Assembly: GCA_030068145.1 (NCBI GenBank)
Contig: JAPJBO010000242.1
Location: 201,274 to 265,273 of the forward strand
DNA: 64,000 nt
Reading direction: 5' to 3'
Origin: Diplonema papillatum
Taxonomy: Eukaryota; Euglenozoa; Diplonemea; Diplonemida; Diplonemidae
Below are positions 53,340 through 64,000 of this stretch, in pieces (the stretch's first letter is position 1; every line of letters starts with the position of its first letter). Made by a program: the position numbers and the translations under genes. The notes under the pieces were generated by a model. It was not told where the DNA came from. It was given only the letters and a program-made list of their open reading frames with translations, and made no database searches.

Positions 53340-55018
53340 CCCTCCCACGGTGCGCGACCAAGGCTCGTAGAACTGAGGGAAGGGAAAACTGGGTGCGGTG
53401 GTCAGGCGACGGCGACGCTCAGCTCCGAGAGTGATGGGCGGCAAAAATCCACTCGACGCCCGACGTGATCGCCCCGGCCGCGGTGTTTTTTCCCGTCGGC
53501 AATTTCTACCAGCCGGCTGCGGTCCTCTTTTCGCTCTTCCTATTCTTGCGTTGCACTCTTTTTTTGCCTTTTGTTTTCTTGTTTGATTTTTTTTTTTTTG
53601 GTGGCGCTCTTTCGGGTCCAGCGCCGGCTGGAGGTCTACCCTCTTTTTGCGGGGGCGAGGGGTCCCACGGGGAGATTGGGCGAAGTGGAGCGGGGCAAAG
53701 CGAGTGTGGCTACGCTTTGCTTTTTCTTTTTTTTCTCTTCTCTTTTCACGTTTTCCCGCCTCGTCTGGCTCGCGCTCCTCCTGTTGCGTCCGCATTGCGC
53801 ACACAGCGCGCACAGCGTACCCGCGAATGCGAACCGCCGTTTTCGTGCGGTTACGAAGAGAAGAGGGGGATCCAATACGAGGCGTTAAAAAGTGTCAGAG
53901 GTGCGAAGCCGCGACGCAGACTGTCGCCGTCCTCCTGCGCGGGTATACGGCTTCATCGTGGCACTGCAGTTTGCGAGTTGTATCCGACACGGTTACCGGC
54001 CTCAGTGAAGCCTCCCGGCGACCACTTTGCGTTCAACACGAACGTCTCCTCCGAGCATGCATGAAAAGCTCAAGCCTGGGCATGCTCCTTGCATTCCCAG
54101 TGGGGCTGAAACTGCGCAGGACCCATGTGTGGCCCCCTGCCGTTTTCAGCTCTTTTTCAGAGCAGCCGCTCTATTTACCGGCGGTTCCATCGCTTTCTTT
54201 TCTTCTCGAGCGCACGTCGAAGTGCGAAACGAGGCGGACCCGAGATTGTAGGGCCGTCCCAGAGCAGCTGTTCGCTAGTGCGCTCTGCTTTCTCCCCGCT
54301 GCTCACCCTATCGTCAGGACCCGATAGCGTCTATCTGGAAGTGGCTTCGATTCTGACGCATTGTTAGTGTTGACAGCCCGCTGCTTGCGTAGGTGCAAGC
54401 GAGCTCAGCATCTGCTGGCTAGGCGGCGACTATCCGTGGACATCTGCAGGGATAGACTGAGCACGGCTCCGACTACGCCAATCGCCAACCGAGCTGCAAA
54501 CTAGTTCTTTTTCTTTCCTGATCTCCGACTCATTAGCGGGTTACGACAGGTTCTCCTTCTTTTCTCCGGAGTTCGCCGACCCTTGTTCCTTTTGCCCTTG
54601 GCCTTTTATTTTCGTCTGCTGTACCAGCCCAGCGAGTGTTCTGTCACCGCTCGCCCCCCGTTTGCAGATGTCAAAGAAGCGCTATTGCCTGGAGTAGCGA
54701 CTTCCTCAGCCGGGGACAGCAATTGACGGCAGGAAGGGAACGACCACGGATCGTGGCTACAGGCTACAGGCCGAGTATGAACACTCAGAACGGTGTGGCG
54801 TGCGCAATGCTCCTCCCCCTATTGAGATTTTGCCCCCGTTCGAACCCGAACCTATCAAGAGCTCCTTGTTGGCCTCAAGACAACGAAGATCCCCGAAGTT
54901 ATGTTTTAACCCCGCGCTGTAGAATGTGAGCATGTCCAGTAACCGTGCACACGAGGAGCGCAAAGATGTGTTGAATAAACCCTGTGACTTGAGTGTACCG
55001 CAGATTTGATCACGTATC
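53340..55018. other. No recognised gene
   Basis: T-rich and C-rich tracts (53500-53760) give long frames of Phe/Leu or Arg/Lys in several directions without any motif. Nothing else is seen. Confidence 0.5.
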
Positions 55019-55332
55019 GTGGATATGCGCGAGAACAGCCAGGTGACGGATGGCATGCCAACAGCAGACAGAATACTGGAGCACTGGTTGGACCCCCCGC
55101 GACTAATGCCCCTGTTAGCTCGTGCAAAGAACAGAGAACAGATGGCCGACGGAGGACATCAGTATGTACGCATCCAGCACAGGTGGAGCGTGCGTTCTGC
55201 ACCGTGGGGCCGCTCCGTGACGGGGGGCTGACTGTGGTGCCCCTGGCTCAAGTCTGGGCTTTACTGTTTCCCGAACTTTAACTGCTGCCTCCAGTCTCGC
55301 CCCGCGCCGGCCTTTAGCCGAGTGCACGTACT
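55019..55332 (+). other. Short protein-like frame followed by dispersed repeat copy 2
   Basis: The frame 55019-55231 (MDMRENSQVTDGMPTADRIL, ARAKNREQMADGGHQYVRIQ) has coding-like composition but no recognised family. Right after it, 55270-55332 repeats 39932-39990. The co-occurrence suggests a mobile-element end rather than a host gene. Confidence 0.4.
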
Positions 55333-55667
55333 TACAGCTTGGACGGAAATGCTCGGCGATGCTGCCAGACAAAGAACCGAAGGGATTCCCAAGTGCTGTA
55401 ACTACCGAACCACGTGTTGAACGGACGCGAGGTCATGCGGGGAAGAGTGAAGAGGGAAGATGTAGAGAGGCGGTAGATGTCGACAGAGAGAAGTTGGGCG
55501 AACAGCGTTTTTACCATCTTCTTTTTCAGTCTCGTGTTTTGTTGCCTTATCGAGCAGCCCCTCCCCGTGTTGTGCACATACACGGTGGAATTCAGCGCGT
55601 TGAGGTTACTCACGGAACCACAGGTCACTTACTGTTACAAAATACCGCCTTCTCTGAACTGAAAACT

Positions 55668-58600
55668 ATGTTGCGCTGCGTTACGATGCTTGCAGCGGTT
55701 TCCGCAGCATGCAGCGTAGTTATCGGAAATGGCTTCGTTAGCGTGTTGGTGCAGAATAACGGCTCTGTGACAATCGCGGGCGACTACATGGGTCAGGGCG
55801 CGTACGGCACGGCGTCCGTTCGTGGGCTGTATATTGAGAGCCGTGACCTTAAAGCAGGGACGCGGAAGAGTATGGTCGACTGTCCTGCAGTTTCCGTAAC
55901 CGTGCTGCGCAACGACACCACCATGCAGCAAATTGGAGTGCAGGGCCTTGCTGATGACTGCACGAACCCTTTCGTCACCGAGGCGTGGGTCATCACCATA
56001 GCCGGAAACGATCGGTTCGCGACCTTCACAGCTACTGGACAGGTCAAGGCTTCAACCTCTCTGTCAGGGATGCGGGTATTCGACCTCAACGCCCAGTCTA
56101 TTTACGCGTTGTACGAAACCGGTGTAGTGCAGATGAAGCTTCCAATCCCGATGGAACTGTACTTTTCATCGTACGATCCCTTGTATAGATACTACGCGTT
56201 GGGTGCCACGAGCCAAGAGGTCGACCGGCGGAGCGCCACCGTTGAGCGGAACTACACGACATCAACGGTCATATCTGCCGCGCAAAACGGGACCCAGCTT
56301 TCCGAGCTGTTGTCGAACGCCACCAATTTGACCAATTTGGACACCTGGGTCGGCTCTTTCCCGGGAGGGGAGCCGTCTGGGGCTGCGGTCTCGTATTCGC
56401 ACGATTTCCGCGTCGCGCCGAACAACTACGACTTTCCCTTTTTGGGGGCGCCGAGCCTCACGTCGGACGATGCGCAGGAAGCTGCGCTCGACTTGGCTGC
56501 GCTGCTGACCGGAATTTACGCGTCTCCCGTCGGCAATCTGTGCACACACCAAAACGAGGTTCAGCCAGGGGTGCAGGTTGGGCAGATCGCTACGACGATC
56601 CACACCCCCTCTTGCGGGTACTCGAACATGTACAACTTCTTCGACCCCGACAACTACCTGAGTACGGCCGCGATGCTCTGGAGCGGCGACAGCTTCGTTC
56701 AAGAGCAGGTACGCCTGGTTGTCGAGAGGTCAGGCGGGCTTCTGAACGGCGCTGGGCAACTTCCGCACCACTTCGTCGGAATTAATCCTGATTACGTCGC
56801 CATCTCGGGTGCCACCCAAACCGGCCCAAACCTCTTCTGGGCCCTCACCGCGCTGAATTACGTTAAGTACTCTGGAAACACCTCTTGGCTGACAAGCTAC
56901 ATGCCTCTTCTTCGCAAGGGAGACGGGTTTCTGATGTCATTTTACGACACTGAATACAAAATGCTGAATGTTCCCGGCAGCCTGATGATTGACACCTTCA
57001 TTAGGACTGAGTTCACCGCCGACACGAACAGCATGATAGTGACTTACTGGCGTGAAATGGCTATGGCCGAATTGTCGCTCAACAACCAGTCGGGGTACCA
57101 ATCGTTTATGGCCCTCGCGGAAGCCACGACAGAAGCCGTGCGCACGCACTTGTTCAAAGAGGATCACCTGATCACGCAACTGAACAGGAACGGCACCACC
57201 CGGGACTTCGTGGACTACGATGCGAATTTCATTGCCTGCTCGAATGGTGTGCTTAATGAGACGGAAAGGGTGGCCACGATGGCGCGCCTTGACGGGCCGA
57301 ATGACAAATGCCCGTTTTCGCACACGTGGGTGTCCGAAGTGTACTACGATGCGACGAACTGCGTCGGCAGCAACACGGGCGACTCAGCCACGGCCATGGG
57401 GCGTATCGCCTGGTTCGATGCGTTGTCGCGGCACCGGCAGAATGATCTCGCTCACTTCAACGACGTCCTCATCGGGCCTCTGCGCGACGAGTTGCTCGAA
57501 ACGACGTGGATGTACGAGCGCAGCAACTGCAACGGCACCGAGAATATCCAAAGGACCCCCTTTTATTTTGAGTATCCGTCCGTAGTTGCAATGGTATGCG
57601 TCTTCCTCTCGTGTACTCGGTCTCGGATCGAGCGTGCAAGGCACCGCCACCTCGCTGATCAGGAGCCCCGTTTTATCTCGTTGGTTCACCGACTCTTATT
57701 GAGTGGTGTTGGAGGCATCCCCGTGCTCCTAGTAACGGCGAGTGAGCAGGGCAGAGCCCAAGTCTGAACCGGTGTTCTACGGATATCCGGAATGTGGCGC
57801 AAGCTGCTTGGAGACACAACTGGCGTCGAGGTAGCCTCCTGGAATGGGGTATCCACAAAGGGTGAGCGTCCGGCATCTCCTCGGCGGGCCATGTTGGTTA
57901 ACTCCTTGCTAGCACGAGTCGCTCAGTTTAGGCGTGTTTTCCTCTCAACACAGAACACAGTCACCTGACTAACCAGGGAATTCTGCTTACTGGTCTGTCT
58001 GCGCCTTTTGTGTTCGCTGACGTAAAGTCTGCGGGATACTTCTTGGTGAAATGACTGCAAGATGAAAATACCCGTCCAGGAGTCTTACGGAAATAAGCTT
58101 GTCTGGACAAGGTCACAGGGGGAAAATGTTTCTTGGGGGAAGGGAGGGTGGATTTTCTTCCCGTCCAACGACACCCCCCCAACCACCTGGTTCTTGGGTG
58201 GCTTGACGACTGGCGCAGTAGCATTCCCGCAGTGAAGACTGCAACTCATATTCTGTCTGCCAACAACTAAGCTCCACGCTGACAAAGGTCCGCCGAATGC
58301 GTCTGAAGAGGAAATAATTGAACCGCGAGCAGACAGGACACGGCACTGAACACAAACCCTTCCAGGGCGCATTTTCGCGTCCTGCCCTTTCTGTCAATGA
58401 TCCCAGCGCACGCAAATCTTCACACCCACAGATGCTGCACTACATTCGGTACGGAATCCGGCTCGGCCTCGTAGAGCATGTTATTTCCCCGTTCGGCCCG
58501 AGCTCTTTCAAATACTCGGTAGGCAATGTGCATTTGAACTACAGCATGCCCGAGGTCCGCATGCGGCTGCCCGGCGGGCCGACCCGCACATTCACTATCG

Positions 58601-58758
58601 AAAAGCTGACTCCCAACGCGACCTACACATTTGGCGCCACCGAATGTGACAAGGCCTTCACGAATCAAACACTGGCCAATGGCGTCGGACGCATCAGCTT
58701 CGTATCGCCGACGACGGACGGTACCAACCAATGTACCGTCTTTGCAAAGGCGATGTGA
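55668..58758 (+). CDS. Secreted six-hairpin glycosidase-like protein
   Basis: Two exons, 55668-57593 and 58432-58758, with a phase 0 intron (donor gtatgcg, acceptor cccacag), giving 750 residues. The first 20 residues form a signal peptide (MLRCVTMLAAVSAACSVVIG). A beta-rich N-terminal part to about residue 270 precedes an alpha/alpha-barrel part: DAQEAALDLAALLTGIY, GAGQLPHHFVGINPDYVAIS, NLFWALTALNYVKYSG and TWVSEVYYDATNCVGSNTGD. This layout fits six-hairpin glycosidases acting on plant or algal polysaccharides. Many N-x-S/T sites agree with secretion. Exon 2 ends with a small sandwich-like segment. I chose Met 55668 because it opens the signal peptide; the frame is open further upstream. The substrate is unknown. 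Confidence 0.78.
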
Positions 58759-58879
58759 AGTGTGCCGCACCGGCTCAGCTCTAGGGTATTGTAGACAGCG
58801 CTTGTACCCCACGAAAAGCTGGTACACGTGTGCTACGTTATACGGAAATAGCGCGCCGTACCAACTTCCCACTGAGCAA

Positions 58880-59640
58880 TGATCTTTTTGGCGCATCTAA
58901 TTCCGGCCTCCCGCCGACAAATTTCCGACGCCAACTACCAAGTGTCTGACCAAGTTGGTAAGGTTGCCCCCCGACAGAACATGATGATGGTTCTGTACGC
59001 ACATCTTCGCGGGTGGGTACGCTTGCTCGATCGAAATTTTTCCTTGTCGACAACGAGCCGGGGTTTGTTCTGGTCTTCTTGTTGTTTCGCTCTGTGGTGC
59101 TTCGGTTTCTATCACTTCAACCTCGCTGTTCGCCTCCATTGCAGCCATCTGCGGTACTCGTCGTGCAAGAGATGGGCGTGTGCGCGCACGTTCCTAGCAG
59201 GTAACTCACGACTTCACCACCTCTCTCTGAAACGGTGTCTAAGATAAGGTACTCGACTCGGCCCAACATCAAAGTGTTCCTGTTTATACAGTTCTTGCAT
59301 TCTTGCTTTCGCCGTCACCACACTTGCTTGTCGGTTCTGCCGACGCGCACCAATGGGGCGGTACAGCAAGAACTCACGGAAAGGAGCAGCCAACACACAA
59401 TCAACCGAATGGTGAACGCTACCATTGAGACACCGCGATAAGGGCCTGATGCCGTGAGAAGTTCGATGGCCGAAAGCTGAGTAGGGGGTGCGACCAATCG
59501 AAGCAGGGGTTTCCTGAATTACTGGTGTCGTGTGTGACGGCACGCGTGCAGAAAACACTGCTTTTTTATTTGTTGCCAGGGTGCTTGGGCCCGGCACGCT
59601 CAGAAACTCACACGTATCATCGAAGAACACCGCCCCTCCG
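58880..59640 (-). other. Possible minus-strand exons, unrecognised
   Basis: Two protein-like minus-strand frames: 59148-58897, starting MAAMEANSEVEVIETEAPQS right after an AG acceptor word (taccgcag), and 59630-59214 (MFFDDTCEFLSVPGPSTLAT; VVTAKARMQELYKQEHFDVG). An overlapping frame encodes a possible membrane helix (MVAFTIRLIVCWLLLSV). They may belong to one small gene, but no family is recognised. Confidence 0.35.
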
Positions 59641-59649
59641 ATGACACGA

Positions 59650-62455
59650 CCCGCGATAGAAGTTCGGGGTAGCAGTGAGAGTGGGTGAGAAGACCAGAAA
59701 AAACTCTGCGGTGAGATGTTCCCTGGACTCTACCTCGTCTCTCTCACCCGCTCTCTCTCCCTCTCTCGGAATTGTCAGCGCGGTAGCGATGACAGCGAGA
59801 ACACATAGGTGGGACTGCTAAGGCGTGACAATGTTTTATGTGTTCTCTCTCTCTCTCTCTCTCCCTCGAGGTTTATCGTCTTATTTTGAGTTTGGTCACA
59901 GAAGCTCGTTCCCCTTTTCGAAAGCCGTCTCTTTTTCCTTACAACCCGTCACGATTGCGGGTGAGCTCGTTGAGATCCGACCCTCGTCAATACCGCGCGA
60001 ATAACTTCCCCTAGATTCGTCGGGAGAGGACATGCACGTACCTACTTTTCCAGTCGGCATGTACCACCCGAGGATGGACGCGCACACCTGCGTCGACGAC
60101 CTCGTGGCCCGCAAGGCGAGGAGCGTCTGCGGAGCGTCTCTATTCTGGAGAACGGGGCAGCGTGGCGAGGACTGGAGCTGGCTGGAGGAAAGTATTGCAT
60201 TGCTGCAGTACGCAGCTGGGCCACTTTCTCAGCTGTTTAAGACGAAATGCAGAGGTCAACGACGCGACGAATGCGCGCTTGTCAGGCAGGTCCGTGGCTG
60301 GGTCCAGGGGGGTTCAGGTGCCTGAACCCAGCGACCAGTGCTGCTGGATTCAATAGGCAAAGAGCTCTTTCGCGTGTAAGGCCCCGGAGAACGATAAAAC
60401 AGTGTCACTGGGGGTGTGTCTTACCTCGCTTACAGACCCGCAGCGACATGACGTGACCTACCGACGGCTGCTTTCCCCAACCGTGTCTTCTCGCAGCTAG
60501 AGCGGATCGTGGATGCTGAAGCATAAATTGGGTACGTGGAAAGTGATGGCAAGAGGAGAAAGAATAGAAACCAAACAGCTACCCGCTGCTTAAAACAACA
60601 AACGTATTGAAAGATACCGTCACAAATCTTGAAAGAAGCTTGCTCCAGACGCCAGACGGACGTCAAAACGAAACCCAGGCCAAGCCAGAAGATTCCCCGA
60701 GTGAGTGTCGGTAGCATTGTACATCACTGTCCAGACGCCGCCCTTTCCTTTTGGATCTGGGCCGAAATTCTGTCACGGCATGCTGACGACCAATTTTTTT
60801 GATGTTTCGAGACTTTTGGGAAGATTTACAGTCTGTGCCAGATATCTCGAATTCGCCCGTTGTAGGACAAAGATGTGGCTCCGAGCTCTTAAAGGATAGA
60901 AGCGCTAGTTCTGAGTCCCTGCCAACGTTTGGATTTCTTCAGATTTGGTTGTTAGCCTTTGGGACTTTGCCAGAGACCCCCAGGGTCACGCCCAGCCTAT
61001 GCTACATCGAAACTGATCAACGTTTGTCTCTTTCTAATGCTATGTCAAATGCTCCATTCGTCGGGCACAGGATATTGCTCCGAGCTCTGAACAAAAAAAT
61101 ACGAAACCCGGGACCCAGTCGCACACTTGAGATTTTAGGTAGGCTTGCTTGCCCATCGCCATTGCAGAAACCAGGCTTGCGCACCAGATAGCCAGAAATA
61201 GAAAACGTCGCAGAAGTTTTCGACTGCGAGTCCCAGAAATTCCTTTCAACTGAACCTTTGGCCAGGCCGCTCAAGCCACCTATGCTGCTGCTTCGACGCA
61301 GTTGGCAAATGGAAAACGGAAATGATGGCGACAGATCTTTCCCGAGTCGGAACTTGTCGTTGCCACCCGACAAGAACGTTCACCGCCCCACCCTCCCCTT
61401 ATCGTGCTAGGGCACGATCAACATCCCCTTCTGCTTCCCTTACCACATGTCTCCCAGCCTCAACGGCCAACTGGAGACTCTAAAATGCCCTTTCTAAACC
61501 TCTTTACCTCAGGATACTCACAAACAAGGCGAAGACGGGCGCCTCAAGACCCTAGCCTAAAGTGTGTGGCCACAGTGCACTGAAAGTGATTCTTCGTTGT
61601 ATGATTCTGGACCGGTGTGTCCACATCTACTAGACACGGCATGCACAGTGGCGTGTGCGTGGTTTGACACGAGTCGACCAGGGGTCATTCGGCCGGCCCG
61701 AAACAGGTGCTCCGCGGCGTCAAGGGAGCAACAACGACGAACGAGTCGGAGCATGACAATGCACCATCCACGCATATCCTCGCTCATGAAAAAGTGTGTG
61801 ATGCGTCTGTGACACTGAGCGATCGTTGCACCGCCAGAGCAAAGGATCCCTCGATCTCCGCACCGCGCGGGGAGGTGACCTCATGCCCGGGAGGTGGCAT
61901 CACTCACCTTGATCTTCCTCGGGAAACTGCATGCCCTTAGCAGAAATACTCTGGACCGGAGAAACTTGAAACAGCTCTTAAGTTTACCCGGTCCAGAATT
62001 ATGCCCGTTCTGCACTTAGCAACTTTTGACTGCAGTCTGTCTGCGATAGTCATGAGGCGGGTGGATGCAGCGTTGGATCCTGGTCTCTGGGTCCAGTTCT
62101 TTGGTGAAACCCTGAAAGTATTTCCTGTCTGGACGTACTCCGGCCCAGAATATTTCCGTTTAGGGTATGTAGCTGTGATCAGAACAATTGTGCGGTCACC
62201 AATCGTGGAATCAGGGGCCTTTTTCACACGGAGTGCAATGACACTTTCCATTCGATTCCAGAAAACGTACTTACCATCAAGCCACTGGATCTCTAGGGGT
62301 GTGGACACTCGTGCGTTGAGTACAAGCTCCATCCGTTTCCCGCAGAGCGACACGGGAGAAAACACGAAGGGGAGAAAGAAGCATAAGGTAAGCCCGCCGA
62401 CAGGAAGAACGAGCAATCAACAAGATACAAAAAAGGAGGAGCGGTAAATAGCACA
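59650..62455. other. No recognised gene; local duplications and a hairpin
   Basis: A (CT)n run lies at about 59846-59864. The words 'ggctccgagctcttaaagga' (60872) and 'tgctccgagctctgaac' (61075), each preceded by a cattcg/attcgcccgt-like word, show a diverged 220 bp duplication. A hairpin with stem ctggaccgg...ccggtccag lies at 61952-61996. A 97-codon frame at 60032-60325 is of doubtful reality. Confidence 0.45.
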
Positions 62456-62461
62456 GCAACA

Positions 62462-64000
62462 ATGGCCCGCCGCGCAACCGTGGTCGACGTGCAAGCGAGC
62501 GCGATTCGCCTGGAGCCTACACCAAATGCGGGGAGAGACCTGATGTGGTACAACTTCAACGACGGCGGTCTTGAGGCTATGGTACAGGGGTACCGGAGTG
62601 CTCTTCTGAGGCACGATGACTACAACGCGCTGTGCCAATGCGAAACGCTGCAAGATGTGAAGATGTACCTGCAGTCGAACACCACCTACGGCGACCCGCC
62701 TTTCCTGCAGGACGCGGCAACACTCGACCCGAGCATCATCAAGGACAAGGCGCAAGAGAAGCTCGTAAAGGAGTTCAACGAGCTGCGAGAGTGGGCCGAC
62801 CCTCCTCTGTCCACGTTCCTGGACTTCATCACCTACGACTACATGGTACTGTTCTCCTATTTTGTTTGAAGAACGTCGCCATCCAAATTGGGGTTCTCTA
62901 CTTTTTGGTCATGCCAGCACTAGACCAAGCTTCATCCCGGAAGACTAGTACACACCGCATTCCCTTCGCTTTCCCGTTTTTGCAGCCTCATAGTACCATC
63001 ATTGACCAACAACGTCACCATGCGAATCAGGGTCTGTACTCTAACTCGTCTCTTTCTCATACCACCGATGCCATCACCCGGCTTGTACCAGCACACAACA
63101 TCATCTCCACGAATGTCGCACACGACTGAGACGTCGTCATTTTCCCACAAAGTGCACGCGAACCGAAATTGTGTTATGGAACTCTGAAAGATGCATGAGA
63201 CAATGTTCTGCCTAATACTTAAACTTATACTTTTTAATATCCAGAAGACAAGGAGAGGATGAGGATGAGCTTTCTGTTGCAGATTGTAGGCGGGGGTTTG
63301 CCATCAGGCCACTCACGATGCTGTCGTTTGCCATCCTGGCGCAGCCATCCCGCCACTGCGCTATCAAATCCGACCTTTACCATTCTCCATGTGATGTCAG
63401 ACCCCATTTCTCTTTTCCCGACAACCTTTCGCGAAAGACCATATCAAAACTCTTGTACAGATCACCAACGTACTGAAGCTGATCCAAGGCGCTCGCAACA
63501 ACCGTGAAACGCTCGACCTCATCACGAGAATGCACCCGCTTGGCAAGTTCGAAGGAATGGGCGCCATCATGGCGGACTGCTCCAGCATAGATGGTGTGTT
63601 CCTTGTCGCTGTCATCGGAAGAACATGCATGATAGACATGCATAGCCACACAGAGTCAGCTAAATGACAGTCCACACGCAAATCATTGTCAGTCGCCGCA
63701 CCCTTGCGTTGGTCGATTGGTGAACAAGCCTCTTCAAGGCGTCTTGCAACGCTTTCAGCCAGGGTATTGCAGCGTACTCCATGGAGTACCCCTTCGCTCA
63801 ATACCTATCACGGCCCTGTTGTTGCAGATTCCGTAGTGTGCCTGGCCGTCGATGTAGCCCAGCCGCCACCACTTGCATCCGAGAATCCGAAAGCCCTGTC
63901 TGCGGGAAGCGGTTGCCAGAATATAAGGCGTCCGCGTATTCTTAGCATGGCTACGACTAGAGGACGCGCAAGGTCACTCATCACACACACACACACACAC
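62462..64000 (+). CDS. VMA6: V-type proton ATPase subunit d, 5' part
   Basis: Exon 1 is 62462-62845 (128 codons), exon 2 is 63461-63593, exon 3 starts near 63828 and leaves the window. Subunit d of the V-ATPase membrane sector couples the central stalk to the proteolipid ring in acidic compartments. Exon 1 reads MWYNFNDGGLEAMVQGYRSA, YNALCQCETLQDVKMYL and STFLDFITYDYM, matching the conserved N-terminal third of the family. Exon 2 continues ITNVLKLIQGARNNR and HPLGKFEGM, where most eukaryotes have IDNVxLLITGTLH and CHPLG. Exon 3 (VVCLAVDVAQPPPL) aligns only loosely with the LVDTPLAPYF region, so its boundaries are tentative. The intron before exon 2 is about 615 bp. A 22-residue N-terminal extension precedes the usual start. 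Confidence 0.88.
63982..64000. repeat. (CA)n at the window edge
   Basis: Nine or more ca units run to the edge of the window, probably within or just after the last visible exon of the V-ATPase gene. Confidence 0.8.

Noticed and set aside
53465-54327. Plus-strand proteins rich in Phe, Leu and Arg
   Set aside because: They come from T/C-rich tracts downstream of the small gene, overlap in several frames and lack motifs.

Overview
The window is nuclear DNA of a unicellular eukaryote. Its protein genes carry GT-AG introns (a cyclophilin, V-ATPase subunit d, a secreted glycosidase), it has a cytosolic ribosomal protein gene (eL29) and a mitochondrial-type aconitase, and intergenic space is packed with transposons, satellites and microsatellites. 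Three things lean towards Euglenozoa: a calpain fragment whose wording resembles trypanosomatid calpain-like proteins, a six-pass membrane protein with a class III cyclase-like domain of the kind common in kinetoplastids, and a tyrosine-recombinase retroelement with the domain order recalled for the trypanosomatid element VIPER. Spliceosomal introns would then point to a diplonemid or euglenid. This placement is an inference at low to moderate confidence; no rRNA or organelle sequence is present to settle it.

Layout. 0-4.5 kb: minus-strand 3' part of a calpain-like gene that runs off the left edge and has Ala at the catalytic Cys position, then a three-copy tandem repeat, then a disordered minus-strand gene of unknown function. 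4.5-10.9 kb: no recognisable gene, several dispersed repeats. 10.9-12.9 kb: membrane cyclase-like protein. 13-15 kb: retroelement scrap and a long (GA)n. 15.4-19.2 kb: aconitase and eL29, both minus. 19.8-20.8 kb: a repeat element with a Cys/His-rich reading frame. 21.2-24.5 kb: a 1098-residue protein built on propeller-like W...FY...TG repeats.

24.7-47.5 kb is an accessory block. It holds a ~213 bp TA-flanked MITE family (seven complete copies and many partial ones), a 1.33 kb fold-back member of the same family, a higher-order satellite, a second 38 bp satellite, a 16 bp minisatellite, a tRNA-like unit, a hAT transposase remnant, an OTU-protease-bearing fossil, broken copies of a tyrosine-recombinase retroelement, and one copy (34425-38862) that looks whole. 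That copy sits inside a MITE, so its empty site can be read directly from sister MITEs.

47.5-64 kb returns to genes, all plus strand: a membrane-anchored cyclophilin whose first intron holds two very long (TTG)n tracts, a short three-exon gene of unknown function, a secreted six-hairpin glycosidase-like protein, and V-ATPase subunit d running off the right edge. The genes are ordinary housekeeping or surface functions without operon-like logic. Pyrimidine tract plus AG just before several start codons (aconitase, for example) would suit trans-spliced leader addition but does not prove it.
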